A DNA stretch of 64,000 nucleotides from NCBI GenBank assembly GCA_033297075.1, contig MU858148.1, forward strand, positions 1 through 64,000, given 5' to 3'. Below, one piece after another: positions 1 through 11,578 of this stretch (its first letter is position 1; every line of letters starts with the position of its first letter). Made by a program: the position numbers and the translations under genes. The DNA comes from Rhypophila decipiens (lineage: Eukaryota; Ascomycota; Sordariomycetes; Sordariales; Naviculisporaceae). The notes below the pieces were generated by a model that saw only the letters and a list, made by a program, of their open reading frames with translations, was not told where the DNA came from and did no database searches.

Positions 1-414
1 TGGTCTTCGTTGTTGTTCAGAAGGTGCAGTTTTTTGGTCCTTATGGCTACTCGTTTTGGACCCTTGTGAGCAGACAGGGAGCTTTTATGGGCAAACAACC
101 CCAGCTGAGACAACAATGATCCTCGCGTCGGAAAACCTTTCAAAAGTCCTCAAATATTTGCTTGTTACACTGTCTTCGACATCCCCAGATTTAGTACTGT
201 CTGTACTGTGCGACGTGACCAGAAGACCAGAACTGCAAACCTGGCCTTGTCAGCCAGCGCGTCACACACGAATCAGTTGTAATGGCCCACCAATTAATTT
301 CCTAGACGCTGCTTTTGGTCCGGAACAGGGGTCTAGCACTCCAGCTGGCAGCCAGGGTCCCTCTCCCATCCCACCAACTGCTCGCTCTCTTCTCTCAAGA
401 CATCGTCGGTCGGC
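1..414. other. No gene seen; upstream region of the GT8 gene
   Basis: Only short overlapping frames occur here and none resembles a protein. The stretch is probably the promoter and 5' leader of the GT8 gene that follows. Confidence 0.5.
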
Positions 415-1850
415 ATGTGGATTCCCTTGAAACCAGCTTTCCAAGCCATGGCCGAGATGAATTCACCCACCAGCCCAATCGGCGCCGGTCGCACCGGACT
501 GCTTCTCGCTCAGATCATAGGCTCCCGACGGTTCCGGCTTGGTCTTGTCTCTTTGGTCGCGGTTGTCTTTCTGCTCATGCTGGCTCACAAGACAGAGCTG
601 ACGGGGTCGGTCAGCGAGTGGGACTGGCCTCTCCCAAGTACCAACGCAGCGACCACACCAACCACCGAGTCAGAGCAGGGAGTCCCCGAACCCAACATCG
701 AGCATGTCGCTCCAACCACAGCCGACAACGGCGAGCACACCACACCCCAGGAGCCCCCAACAGAGGAGTCGTCGTCCCCCGGGTCTAACCTGAATCTGCC
801 GCACTATACCGGCCCCTCAGAGCCCTTCTCCATCCCAGACGCCTCGACAATCGACTGGTCGCAGTTCGCCTACACGCAGTACGTGACCAACACGAACTAC
901 CTCTGCAACTCGGTCATGGTATTCGAGCTGCTCCACCGCCTAGGAAGCCGCGCCGACAGGTTGATGATGTACCCCAAGGCGATGCTTCCCGACCCTTCTG
1001 CCGCCTCAGCAACAACAGACGAAGGCCGTCTGATAATCAAAGCCCGAGACGAGTACAAGGTCAAGCTCGCGCCCATAACCGTGCAATCCCGTCCGAGCAA
1101 CGATCGTAGGCTTTCCTCCCTGCCCCTCTTTCCCCTTCCCCTTCCCAGCCCACTAACCCTCTAGTAGAAACATGGGCAGAATCATTCACCAAACTCCTAG
1201 CCTTCAACCAGACCCAGTATTCGCGGGTCCTATCCCTAGATTCCGACTCGACAATCCTGCAATCCATGGACGAGCTCTTTTTCTTACCCCCCTGCCCGTT
1301 AGCAATCCCACGAGCCTACTGGCTCTACCCAAAGCAAAAGATCCTCTCCTCGCAGATAATGCTCATCCAACCTTCCGCCCACGAATTCGAGCGAATCATG
1401 ACCAAGATCGAGCAAGCCAGCCCAGACGACTACGACATGGAAATCATCAACTACCTCTACGCAGATAGCGCGCTGATCCTGCCGCACAGGCCGTACGACC
1501 TGCTCACGTCTGAATTCCGCCAGCCAAATGGAAAGCACGAGAAGTATCTGGGGAGTACGGAGGAAGAGTGGGATGCTGTGCGGGTGTTTAATGAGGCTAG
1601 GTTTTTGCACTTTTCGGATTGGCCTGTTCCTAAGCCTTGGCTGAGGACGCCGGAGGAGTTGAGGCGGGAGAAAGAGCCAAAGTGTGAGGAGGAGGGGGGA
1701 GAGGGGTGTGTTGAGAGGGAAATTTGGAATGGGATTTATAGTGAGTTTAGGGAGCGGAGGGGGCGGGTTTGTTATTCTAAGCGTGATACTTGGGGGTTGT
1801 CGGGTAGGAGGAGGAGGAGGAGGAGGAGGAGGAGGAGGAGGATGGTGTAG
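415..1850 (+). CDS. GT8-type glycosyltransferase (glucose N-acetyltransferase 1-like), type II membrane protein
   Basis: Exons are 415-1105 and 1168-1850; the 62-bp intron keeps frame. The protein has a cytoplasmic N-terminus, one signal-anchor helix at about residues 40-56 and a Thr/Pro-rich stem. The catalytic domain reads YTQYVTNTNYLCNSVMVFELL, then after the intron VLSLDSDSTIL, which is the DxD metal-binding site, and later YLYADSALILP. This matches fungal GT8 proteins related to yeast Gnt1, Golgi enzymes that transfer N-acetylglucosamine to glycans; the exact donor is inferred. A later in-frame ATG (448) could also serve as start. The C-terminus is odd: twelve AGG codons give twelve consecutive arginines just before the stop. 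The coding strand is C-rich through the first two thirds and G-rich in the last third. Confidence 0.85.
1806..1841 (+). repeat. (AGG)12 trinucleotide microsatellite inside the GT8 coding region
   Basis: Twelve perfect AGG units lie in frame, coding polyarginine immediately before Met-Val-stop. Such a repeat can change length by replication slippage. Confidence 0.95.
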
Positions 1851-2624
1851 GGGGCTGTTTGATTTACTTACAAGACGGGTTGTTTAGCTTGGCTGGACTC
1901 GGATATCTCGTTGATTTAAGGCGTTGTTAAGCTTAAATGGGGCCATGTTCAAAGGCGGATATGTGCACATAAGTTAATATGTATTATACGCATAGGGATG
2001 TATCTTATACCCGGGAGGCGTTATACTTTAGATCTGTGGGTCTTTCGGAGCGGCGGGCTCTAGATGTGTTATGGATATTTATCCTGAATGAGAGACATTA
2101 TACTGGCAACAACAAGACAATTAGGAGAGGTTCGAGAATGAGGAGGTAATTAGTCAGAGAAGACCGGGAACTATATCACGGATGGGGAGTCGTCCTTTTT
2201 AAGTTCTTATAGTTTCCGCGCCCCTGGGGCTAATAATGGGAGATTAGCTCGGAGATATTATGACCTAAAACGGACAAGGAAGGGTGCCCAGCATTAAGTC
2301 CGAGCTGACTTTAGGATCACACAGACACAATGAAATAGTATTCGACAGATACTAACTAGTAGATCTCTCTAGATCATAGTGAGCATCGAAAGTAATTATT
2401 TCAAGGAACAGAAAATGAGGTAAATTCAGCTGCCGATACGGCGATACAATAAAAGCCAACAGCTACCGAACAGGACTAGGACGTATAGAGACGCTGGCCT
2501 CTCCTCAGAGTAACTCCTTTTCTTTCTTCCCTCCTCGCTTCCGTATTTTGTCCCAAATCAACCCAATTGCTGGAGATATCCGAAGCAACCCTTCCTTTTC
2601 AAACTGCCAACAAGAAAGAAGCAG
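1851..2624. other. Intergenic, convergent 3' regions
   Basis: This is the gap between the ends of the GT8 gene and of the oppositely oriented oxidase gene. It is AT-rich, and I see no ORF, RNA gene or repeat in it. Confidence 0.6.
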
Positions 2625-4877
2625 TTAAACCAACTCCCCCTTAAAACTCAATTCTCTCCCCAAGACCTCCTTAGCAATGATATCAGCCCCCCGTTCACCA
2701 ATCATCATGGCAGTGTTACACGTATTACCTCCGACGTTTTCCGGCACGATACTCAGATCCACTATCTTGAGTCCCCTTGTGCCATAGACATTGAGCTTAT
2801 CATCCACCACACCCTTTTTCTCTCTCGGCGCCATCTTGCACGTGCCTAGGGAGTGCCATGTTGTGGCTACCGTTTTGCGGAGCCACTCCTCGATTGCCTC
2901 GTCGTCTTCTTTGCTGTAGACCAGATTCTGGATTTGGATGATCTCCTCTTGGCTCCTCTCAGTCACGGTATTCGCGCTTCCGTTAGGCCCAGGATGAACA
3001 GCATGGCCATTCATCTTTCCATTCATCTCCAGCCCTTGCTTTTGGGTGCGAAGATGCTCAGCGAGAGACTTGTCAACAGGCAAGTCCAAACAAGCCGCCT
3101 GGCTACCCTCAGGAAACTCAGGATGGCCCGCCGCAACCTCCCCCCTGTAGAGCTTCGTGCGGCGCATGACCTCCCTCGTCTTCTTATACGCCCAAACCAG
3201 CTTCTTGATATCCAGGTCTTTCTCATCTGTAAAGAACCCGACGTTGAAATCTAGCGGGGCGGTCATGTCCTCCGCTGCTGAGGTGATATGGATGTATCCC
3301 CTCGAGTAAGGGTATGCCGTGTAGTTCACTATTGACAAATACCGGCCCTCGGGGACAGAGGTTGAGGGGATGTTGACGAGCCTGAAAACACCATTCAACA
3401 CACAATTTAGTTGGGTAGGTTAGGAGTTGAGGGATGAGACTTACCCAGCCAAAACAGCAGACAACATCATCGGCTTATTCTCATTCCCCTTGAAATCCCT
3501 CTCCCAGGCTTTTTCAAACTCTTCCCCCAGAGCAGAAACTTCCTCCTCTGTAGGTCGAATCTTGGCCGCAATGTCGACGGCATTCCACCTTCTCATCGGG
3601 TTCTCCTGCTCAATCAGGGCTTCTGGCGTGACAACACCCGCGTAAAGCTTGTCAGGCGTATCTTCCTCCCCGAGACAAGTCTTGTACGTCGCCACGGTCA
3701 GGTGATGATCCTGGTAATCATGCCCCACGCCGGCAAGATCCACACGCACTTTCTCGACGCCCGCTTTGGTCAGGATCTCAGGGTTGCCTACCCCCGAACG
3801 CTCAAGAATACCGGGTGTACCGCATGCTCCGGCCGAGAGGATGATAATCTTCCTTGCCGTCACCTTGCGAGGAATCCCAGGGGCGGGGGCAGGAATCTCG
3901 GTTATGAAATCGGGGTTGGGGATGAATTCCACTCCCTTGGCTTGATTCTCATCATCATCAAGGATGACCCGTACGACCTTGTGTTCGACCAAAACGTGTA
4001 GGTTTGGATGATTGCCGTCTTGGAGCAAAGGGTGGAGGTAGGTATGCGCTGTATCTTGACGTTTACCCTCAGGCGAGTTATTGCGCAGCCAGCGTTGGTA
4101 GCCGTTGTTCGAGTCGAGGTCTTGGAGGTCGACGATCTCGGGGTATCCGAGTGAGGAGGCGGCTTGGAGCATGTCGTCCATTATGATCTTTGAGCGGAAG
4201 CCGCCGTCGGAGATGTGCACTGGGCCGTTGTAGCCGTGCACCGAGGGGGATCCGGGGCCGTGGTATGTTTCCAGCTGCACAGGGTTAACATTCTGGCCAA
4301 AGGATATGGTTATTGGGTAAAGGGTAAAGGGTAAGCTGTACCTTCTTCAGGTAGGGAATCAAGTCTTCGGTCGACCATCCCGGCGTGTTCCACGAGTCAA
4401 AGTCTGAGCGCTGGGCTCGAGTGTACCTATATGATTATGTTGGCAAGTCCGTGATCTTCTCGGGTAGTGGAACTACTTACATCTGCACATTGATCGAAGA
4501 TCCGCCGCCGAGGAGCCCTCCAGCAGGAACAATAGGGACCCGATCAGCCAGCTGGGGCGCTTTGTTGCCCATGTAAAAGATGGACGACTTGGCCGCCGGT
4601 GGGAACAGAAACTTCCAAAAGGCAGGATTGACCACGAGCGGATCATTGTGATTGTCCCGGCCCCATTCAATGACGAGGATAGTCAGGTTTGGGTCTGCAG
4701 CGGCGAGCCGCCCTGCGACTATGCATCCGGCTGTGCCCCCTGTTTCATTCCTCTCACCTCTTGTCAGTCATGTTTGCTTTCGCGTGGCCTGGGTGGTACA
4801 TTGGGTCATATCATACCGCCTGCGATGATGATGTCCACCTCGGCGAGGTGATCCGGGAGCTGCTTGTACAGACCCAT
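2625..4877 (-). CDS. Alcohol-oxidase-type GMC flavoprotein oxidoreductase
   Basis: Exons on the minus strand are 4877-4817, 4739-4481, 4426-4342, 4274-3445 and 3381-2625. The sum is 1992 nt, or 663 residues, the length of fungal alcohol (methanol) oxidases. The FAD-binding loop AGGGTAG is at residues 19-25, followed by the GMC substrate-side loop GGGSSINVQM, then the C-terminal active-site His in TTWHSLGTCKM (about residue 588) and the partner Asn in NVGGNTCNT (about 631). The family oxidises short primary alcohols with O2, giving aldehyde and H2O2, usually in peroxisomes. The C-terminus is GELV: there is no PTS1-like tripeptide and no long tail as in yeast methanol oxidases. No signal peptide is seen, so location is unclear. 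A GMC enzyme is certain; methanol as substrate is inference. Confidence 0.9.
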
Positions 4878-6084
4878 GTTGATTTTGACAAGGCGAGAAG
4901 TCAAATGTGGGTCAACTTCACCTGACAGACTGCAGTGTATCAAGGGTAGGCACAGGAGTTTGTCAGTCTGAGGCAAACCCGTGTGACAGATGAAGCAAGA
5001 TTAAAAAGTGTGAAATGAAGTTTCCAGGAAGAGAGAGCGAACTGGTCCTCTTTTATGCGGCCTGCCGGGCAACCTTCACACAGCAAGATCCAAGCGTCTC
5101 ACGGTGAGATTGTCGTTTCTCATATCTTGAGCGGTTCGGGTTGCATGGGTACCCGCAGCAAACAGCGTCTGCAGTGTCACCACAAGGTGACAGATGGTGA
5201 GACCTAGCACTCGGCGAGGATACATATTGCGAGATGCTACATGTCGATAAGTTGCAGCAATGGAACCTGACTGACACCGAGGGCGGGAGCGGAGAGGTGC
5301 CCTCGGCTTGGCGGATTAAGGGCCGTTAATCAGTAGCTCCGTGATATGACAGTATTTTGCAGCATTCCGACCCCTTGGCATCTGGGTAAGACAAAAGACC
5401 TAGGATCTTGAATACCGTGAAAGCTGGCACGAGTCCCGCCGTGCAGGTGCTCGTGTAGATACAATTGGACGAAGCTTCTCGGGCATCGGTTGCCGTGTAA
5501 CCCCTGCCGGGCATCTCGGACTTCTCACCTATCGTGAGCAAAGATCATCAGAATCATCAAGTTAGAGCGGGGTAACGTAATCCAAGGATGCGAGAAGAAG
5601 ACTGGAACGCAGTAATTATATGATGCAGTCAGCAGACTAGCAATTTTGGCTGAATACCCCTGAGATCATCTTGAGAAGGATTTGCGTGTTATGAGATGGT
5701 GTTTCGCTAGATATATGACACGTCGAGTCCAGCAGTCCAGGGACTTGGCTGGAACTGGTAACATGTCTTCACCGCTGCCCGAGACGTTACCTAATGAGGG
5801 CCAGCTTGCAGAGAGGCGGATTTGGTCATACCCGTCTCTGTGTCTTTACTGTCAAACCCAACAAGATAATATCAGCTTACATCGCTCGGCGCGTCCCGTC
5901 CGAGGACGAGATAAGATCCGTACCCGATCCCGTGGACGGTGACACCAGAAAGGTACGTTGCAGGGCGGCACCAAGGTGAAACAGCAACAATGGGCCGGAT
6001 TGGAGTAATGTTGCGATGAATTAAAATTACATATGGGAAAGAAATTCGGCTTGAGGCTGAGAATTATTCCTTTTCGAATGTCTA
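4878..6084. other. Intergenic: promoter of the GMC oxidase and 3' region of the BBE oxidase
   Basis: I find no convincing coding sequence, RNA or repeat. Short ORFs in all frames lack protein-like composition. Confidence 0.6.
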
Positions 6085-8080
6085 TCAGAGCTTCTTGCAA
6101 AGTCTCGTGCCGTACTCGATCTGCTCCCACTTCTCGGTTCCTGGAGTGGAAACGGCGTAAAAGACGCCCTCGGGATCCCACTTTTGCCTCAAACTAAGAA
6201 GCCTTGGGTAGTTGGTTCCCCAGAAGGCAGTCTGCCAGTTGGGTTGGAAAGGATCGGCCTATTTTCAAGCTCGGTTAGTATTGAGCCTACATGTACTGAT
6301 TTTGCTAACTTGCAAAACTCACCTCGTTGATATAAGCAGCACCGTTGGGAGACGCAGCCCGGAGAGCACCGTCCACAATATTGGTAAGCCTGTTTTGGGC
6401 TTCCGCCTTAGCCGAGAGTGGTGCATCGCCGCCGATGGGCAGGATGGTGATGATCTTGTCGCTGACGGCACGGAAGCGTGGGTTGACGGCGCTGTTGGCC
6501 CACTCGCTCTGGGGGAGACCCTCGCCGCCGTTCCACATGTGACCGACCATGAAGGCGCCATTGTTGAGGACTGTCTTGAAGGCCTCGATGATGGCGGGGT
6601 GGTTGTTGGCGACGTCGCTCTTGGCCATGGTCCATCCGCCAGTAAGGGCAGAGTTTCCGGCCACCTCGCCCTCAAACATGGCAAGGTAGAGGTCGTAAAA
6701 GGTGGAGAAAGTCTGGGTCGACGTGGTGTAGGGAACTCCAAGATTATCAAGATCGTCAAACAAGGGCTTGAGGATGGCGGCGAGCTGAGCAGGGGTCTTG
6801 CCGATAGCGACGAATGGCTGGACGCGCAGTTGCACGGGGGCAAACATCTCGTAGTAGACGTAGAGGCCGTTCTCGACAAAGTAGTTGGCTCTGCTGTGGA
6901 ACGCCGTCACTCCCTGCCAGAACAGAGTGTTGTTCGTGGTGGTGATGTCGAGCACGGCGCCCGTGCTGGCTTGGTCGTTGAAGACCTTGTAGCTTGCCTC
7001 GACGATGACAGCAAACGAGGCCGGTCCACCGCCTCTCAGGGCCCAGAAAAGGTCCGAGTTGACGCGTTCGTTGGCAGTCTTGAGCTGGCCGTCGGCCGTG
7101 ATCACCTTGAACTCGAGGGCCGTGTCGGCGAGGAAACCTTGCTGGTTAGTCAATGGGCCGTGGCCACCACCTTGGACGAGACCTCCGGCAATGCCGACAG
7201 TCTGGTTTCATGTTAGAGCCAGCGTTGCTTCATCTTCATGGATGCGGTCACTTACGATGCATTCACCGGTCACCATGATCTTGGGAGGGTTCAGAGCATG
7301 AAGGGTCTGAAGTGCCTTTTGCGCTTGCACACCGGCGCCGACAGTAATGGCAGGCCCCTTGTAGCCCTTGGGTGTCTTGCCGTCCCAGTTGTTCGTGACC
7401 TTGACGCTCTGGAAGCTGTGGGTGTTGATGACGAGAGCACCCCAGCCAACGCTGCGGCCAAGGAAATCATGGCCCGTGTTTCTGATGATGAGACGGAGGT
7501 TGTACTTCTTGGCAAACTTGACGCCCTCCTGGATATGCGCTGTGGTCTTGGCCATGATGGCCAGCACAGGGTAGTAACCATTGGTGCATGTGTCGGCAGG
7601 GTTGGTCGTAGGCCGGCAGGTGTCGTTGGTGAAGTAGGTCCACAAACCTGCGGTCGGCAGCTCGATCCTGTTGACGTGTGAGCTGACGGGCCAAACCCAT
7701 TTATATGGGGAATATCGGTTTGCTTACTGGAACTGCTCCGAAGGAAAGTTGGCCGTCACCTCAGCACACTTGGCAGCATCATATGTGTTGATGTTGCCGA
7801 GCGGCCCCTGGAATGTGTTGTAACACGATGCGGCGGGCGGGGTGCTCACGATCAGATTGCCCCCAACTGTCGTGTTCAATTTCTGCCATTGTTGCGTCGT
7901 GGGCCAGCAGCTATCTCCGGGGAAACATTTGCAGTCATACTGGGCCCCATCCCACAATCGGCGCACCCATCTGTTGGACGGGGGGCCTGGGACACCACCG
8001 GGGGCACGAGCTAGGTGAGCCTCCGACTGTTGGGAGCACAGCAGGGCGCTGGCCAATAGGCTGAGAACCGAATTCCTCAT
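6085..8080 (-). CDS. Secreted FAD-linked oxidase, berberine-bridge/isoamyl alcohol oxidase type (VAO fold)
   Basis: Exons on the minus strand are 8080-7728, 7682-7256, 7201-6323 and 6258-6085; 1833 nt, 610 residues. A signal peptide covers about residues 1-21 (MRNSVLSLLASALLCSQQSEA). The FAD-binding PCMH domain holds RNTGHDFLGRS, whose His is the usual 8-alpha attachment site, and GECITVGIAGGLVQGGGHG, whose Cys is the usual second attachment site, so bicovalent FAD is likely. The BBE segment near the C-terminus reads WDPEGVFYAVSTPG. The Cys and its loop are rebuilt across the third exon junction. Closest in style to Aspergillus isoamyl alcohol oxidases; known relatives oxidise sugars, alcohols or alkaloids and release H2O2. 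The substrate cannot be read. It lies in tandem with the GMC oxidase, another H2O2 producer. Confidence 0.9.
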
Positions 8081-9336
8081 ATTGACGGTAGGGAAGGCGA
8101 GGACAGATGGAGCGAGTGTGGTGAACGACGAGAACGAGCGGGAGGGCCGGTGCCTTTAATAGCCGCATTCGCCTGGTAGGGATGGCCAATTCTAGCTCCG
8201 TCCGATTCAAGCAGACCGCCCGAGACACATGTACGAGTACGGATACATTATGAGAATCGATGAATCCATAACCGTGTTGGCGGGTGTGATGCCCCTGGCG
8301 ACGACCCGCAGTGTGAATATGCAATGCGACAGCAAGTCGTGGCTCTAATTCACTGCGACAGGGAGGTGGATTCCATCGCCTCGCTCTGCCGAGAATTCCG
8401 GAAACGCTTCACCAATGGCGACACAGCATCATTGACTGGCGTGGAAATCGTGGACGTTTGAAAGAGCGAAGGATCTGGGAAAAAGCTACGAGTCCACTAT
8501 GATCACTATCGTTCCTGGTAACGGCCCGTTGAATCGGCAGAGTAAGCCTAGAGCAGTATAGCACTGGGTAAAAAGCCAGGCAGCTCGGTTGGGCTGACCG
8601 GTACTGCAATAGTGAGGCACTGCGCTGTAGTGTACCGCTATCCTCTGTGGGGGCGGTAGATGGACCAGCTGTGGATCATGACAAGAGACCGCACGAGAAC
8701 CTTGCAGGGCGCCATCCAAATTCCAGCGGCCGTGGAGTCGATCGTGGCCCCGTAGGATTTGGCTGTGAACCTTGGTCTGCACGTGTGATAATAATCTCGA
8801 TTACGCGTGGGTCGTGGTTAAAGCCAATCGATCCTGGAGAATATCGTCCTGGCTGGAAGTTTTGAGCAATAATACGGGGTAGTATTCGGCTTGGCGGCAT
8901 GGTTCGTAGCGAGGTCGCTAACTGGCAATGGCTAAGGGCAAAAGCTGCCCAGCAGTGGCGAATCTGGCGACGTAGCATCGGGCGGGCGAGCTTCTAATTC
9001 TGGCTGCCATGATCAATGCCTTGATGAAGCAGTCGAAGAAAAGTCGTGAGAGAAGGTTGAAGAAAAAATGGCGTGGAAGAACTTGAGTAACTCTAGCGCA
9101 TCCTTCGTTCTGTTTGACCTGCTGCGTGAGTGGAGCGATGGGAACATGGCCAACTTTTGACAGGAACGATGGCTTCCACCAAGCCGCTACTTGCATAGCG
9201 CATCGGTGCTCAAGACTTTTGACAATGGTCCTGGTGGGCACCGGTGAAGGAATGGTCCGATCAGTTTGATCCGGAAATAACCAAGGGACCAGGAAAAAGC
9301 ACGGTGAGATCGGAACGCAAAATATTTTCCTAGGGT
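8081..9336. other. Intergenic: promoter of the BBE oxidase and 3' region of the MFS gene
   Basis: Nothing beyond short random frames is visible. The first part is expected to hold the BBE oxidase promoter. Confidence 0.6.
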
Positions 9337-10824
9337 TTAGTATCGATATCTGAACCCACTTGTCTGCCAGTCCGTCAGGTCATGATCCGCGTGCGTATCT
9401 GAATGGTCAGGCCCTTGGCCAACAATTGCCTCATCCCAGTCCCGGCACGCATTCTGCCATTTCAGATAGTATCGCAGACCTATAACCAGAACAATGACCA
9501 GTCCGTAGCAGACCACGATAGACCGGAATGCAGTCGGATACAGTGGTGCTTCGGCTTCCCGGAAAAGCTGTGGTCCTGCAATGTTGCCTGCGCAATAGCC
9601 AAGAAAGAGCAAAGCCGTCATGGTCATCTTCTTGGTCACTCCCCGGTAATTGGTTTGCACCAGCGACAATGCCAGGGGCATGGCCGAAGGGCCGCTGGAG
9701 AGGAGAAAGTACCCCAGAAGCTGAACCGAGCTGGGCAGTTGTGCGCGGGAGTAGATCAGCGCGCTGCCTATCACACAGGGAATGACAGCTGCTACTATCA
9801 GCAGGCAATTGGCCTGGTGGAAACGTCCCGCGAGATGTCCAGTTCCTGCAATCATGGTTGCTGACAAGATCGAGTAAGGTATGTTGACCAGGGTAGACTG
9901 CAGGCTCGTGAATCCAAACGACTTGATGACGAGGTTGGCAAAATTCTGGGTTCCGCCGTTGGGAATCTGGGTCAGGACTTCAAGGCCAAAGATGAACCAA
10001 GTCTTGGGATCGACCAGGCATTCCATGACTTGTTCTCGACGCCAGGCGGTTCGTTCCGTCCGCCCAGTCCCAGCAGCAACAATGCGCTCGTTTGCAACCT
10101 GCCGCTCCTCCTCGGTAAGAAACTCGGCCGTTGATATCGAATCGGGCAGCAGGCGTAGCAGCACAATCGCCCAGAGGAACGTCGCCGTACCCAGCAAGAT
10201 GAACATCCATCTCCATGGTCCAACGCTGTCGTGGACATGTCCGATCCCGAATGCGAACAAGCTGGCCAGCAACCCTCCGAACGAGTTCCCCGAGAACCAA
10301 ATCCCCGTGCGGCTGGGCATCTCCTCCCTCGTGTACCAGGTCGAGGTGACAAAGACGAAAGCCGGCGTGATGGTCGCTTCAGCAACTCCCAGCAGAAACC
10401 TCGCCGCCAACAAGCCCCTAAAGCCAGAACATGCAGCTGTGAGTGCCACGACCGCACCCCAGAACAGGGTATTCGCACCCAGATACTTGCCAATGGGCAA
10501 ACGCGCAACCAGAATGGTGGTAGGGTACGTCCAGAGCAAGTATCCAACGTAAAAGACGGACGACACCCAGCTGTATTCCTGGCCCTGGAGGCCGGTGTCT
10601 TCTTTGAGGCCAAACACGGACGCGCTGGATAGAATGGTCTTGTCCATAAAGCTGAGCATGTAGGTGACGAAGAGAAGTGGGATCAGTCTGGTGTCAATCT
10701 TGCGTAGCACAAGTCGCGAGATGTCCTCATCGGCTGTCGCTGGCAAAGCCTCGTAGGCGACGCCATTTCTCGACGACGTGAATGGGAGCCATGGCGCTGC
10801 TGACGCCAAAAGCCGGCGTAACAT
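9337..10824 (-). CDS. MFS transporter, anion:cation symporter (allantoate permease/Tna1-like) family
   Basis: An intronless 495-residue protein starting at the ATG at 10824; the open frame extends five codons further upstream but without an ATG. About twelve hydrophobic helices are visible. The family's N-terminal block reads LVLRKIDTRLIPLLFVTYMLSF, helix 1 ends in MDKTILSSASVFGL, and helix 4-5 has ARFLLGVAEATITPAFVFVTSTWY. This is the Dal5/Tna1/Seo1 group, plasma-membrane proton symporters for small organic anions such as allantoate, nicotinate and vitamins. Substrate is not predictable from sequence alone. The hydrophilic C-terminus is His/Asp-rich. It lies between a secreted oxidase and a beta-mannosidase, which suggests nutrient uptake. 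Confidence 0.9.
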   Translation of the reverse strand: MLRRLLASAAPWLPFTSSRNGVAYEALPATADEDISRLVLRKIDTRLIPLLFVTYMLSFMDKTILSSASVFGLKEDTGLQGQEYSWVSSVFYVGYLLWTYPTTILVARLPIGKYLGANTLFWGAVVALTAACSGFRGLLAARFLLGVAEATITPAFVFVTSTWYTREEMPSRTGIWFSGNSFGGLLASLFAFGIGHVHDSVGPWRWMFILLGTATFLWAIVLLRLLPDSISTAEFLTEEERQVANERIVAAGTGRTERTAWRREQVMECLVDPKTWFIFGLEVLTQIPNGGTQNFANLVIKSFGFTSLQSTLVNIPYSILSATMIAGTGHLAGRFHQANCLLIVAAVIPCVIGSALIYSRAQLPSSVQLLGYFLLSSGPSAMPLALSLVQTNYRGVTKKMTMTALLFLGYCAGNIAGPQLFREAEAPLYPTAFRSIVVCYGLVIVLVIGLRYYLKWQNACRDWDEAIVGQGPDHSDTHADHDLTDWQTSGFRYRY

Positions 10825-11578
10825 GGAGAATCTGAGCAATTAGGACTGGTTTGCATCGACCTTGACCAATCTGGTGGCTCTCTAACATGGCTGTGCAAGA
10901 TGAGGGTGCACGATTGGGCGCAAGAGAATGGACAGGCAGTGAAGCCGCTGGAAATCCAACTGAAGTCGGACTGTCAGGCAGGTGCTGGCCGAAGTCCGGG
11001 GGCTGTGATAAGATAACGGAAAACAGCGGTTTACCCACCAGCCACCCGTCCTCAAGGACAGGGTTAGGGTTCTAGGCGAGAGCCCATCTGGACTTGGCAA
11101 AATGCATGGGTCCCCGAGCGCAGCGAGGAATCCCCTCGAAAGAGAAAAGGTCTCAGCACACAGGGACTTAGCATATCGGCCTAGTAGCGTAATTGGTAGA
11201 ATGATGGATTGCTCCGACTCTGGCGCCGTTCGAATAGAGGCATGCTGAATCCTGCCTGACGGGGATTAACACTCAGTTTAAGAAAATATATAGTTAATTA
11301 TTTCATTAATTGAGAACGGCTTTGAGGACTTGTAGATTATGATACTGCGTCTGAATATGGGTTTATTGAAAGCCTAAAAACACACACCATTTACTAAGGA
11401 ATTTCATCGATTTGCGGTCAAGTGGATAAACAGGTTCATGAAACCAAAACAAGACGGTCAAAAGACTTGCCCAAAGGAAGGCTGGACTCTCTTGATGGAA
11501 TCTCCAAGTACTCTGTGCAACAAACCCTGTCTAAGGCTCTTGTCCTCGCTTCCAAATCGCTTCAGAAACCTGGCTCGT
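10825..11578. other. Intergenic, partly AT-rich, holding a tRNA-like relic
   Basis: No gene is seen. The middle carries a tRNA-like segment (separate entry) followed by an AT-rich stretch at about 11275-11345. Confidence 0.55.
11178..11245 (+). other. tRNA-like or SINE-like relic with pol III A-box and B-box-like motifs
   Basis: TAGCGTAATTGG at 11185-11196 matches the A-box consensus TRGYNNARNNGG at every position. GTTCGAATA at 11228 resembles the B-box core and sits 43 bases downstream, the native tRNA spacing. The T stem and anticodon stem do not pair, so this is not a working tRNA. It could be a decayed tRNA gene, the head of a tRNA-derived SINE, or chance. Confidence 0.3.

Noticed and set aside
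6212..7681. Long plus-strand frames (334 and 147 codons) opposite the BBE oxidase
   Set aside because: They lie antisense to exons with clear FAD-oxidase motifs and themselves read as Val/Gly/Asp-rich shadow sequence without family features.
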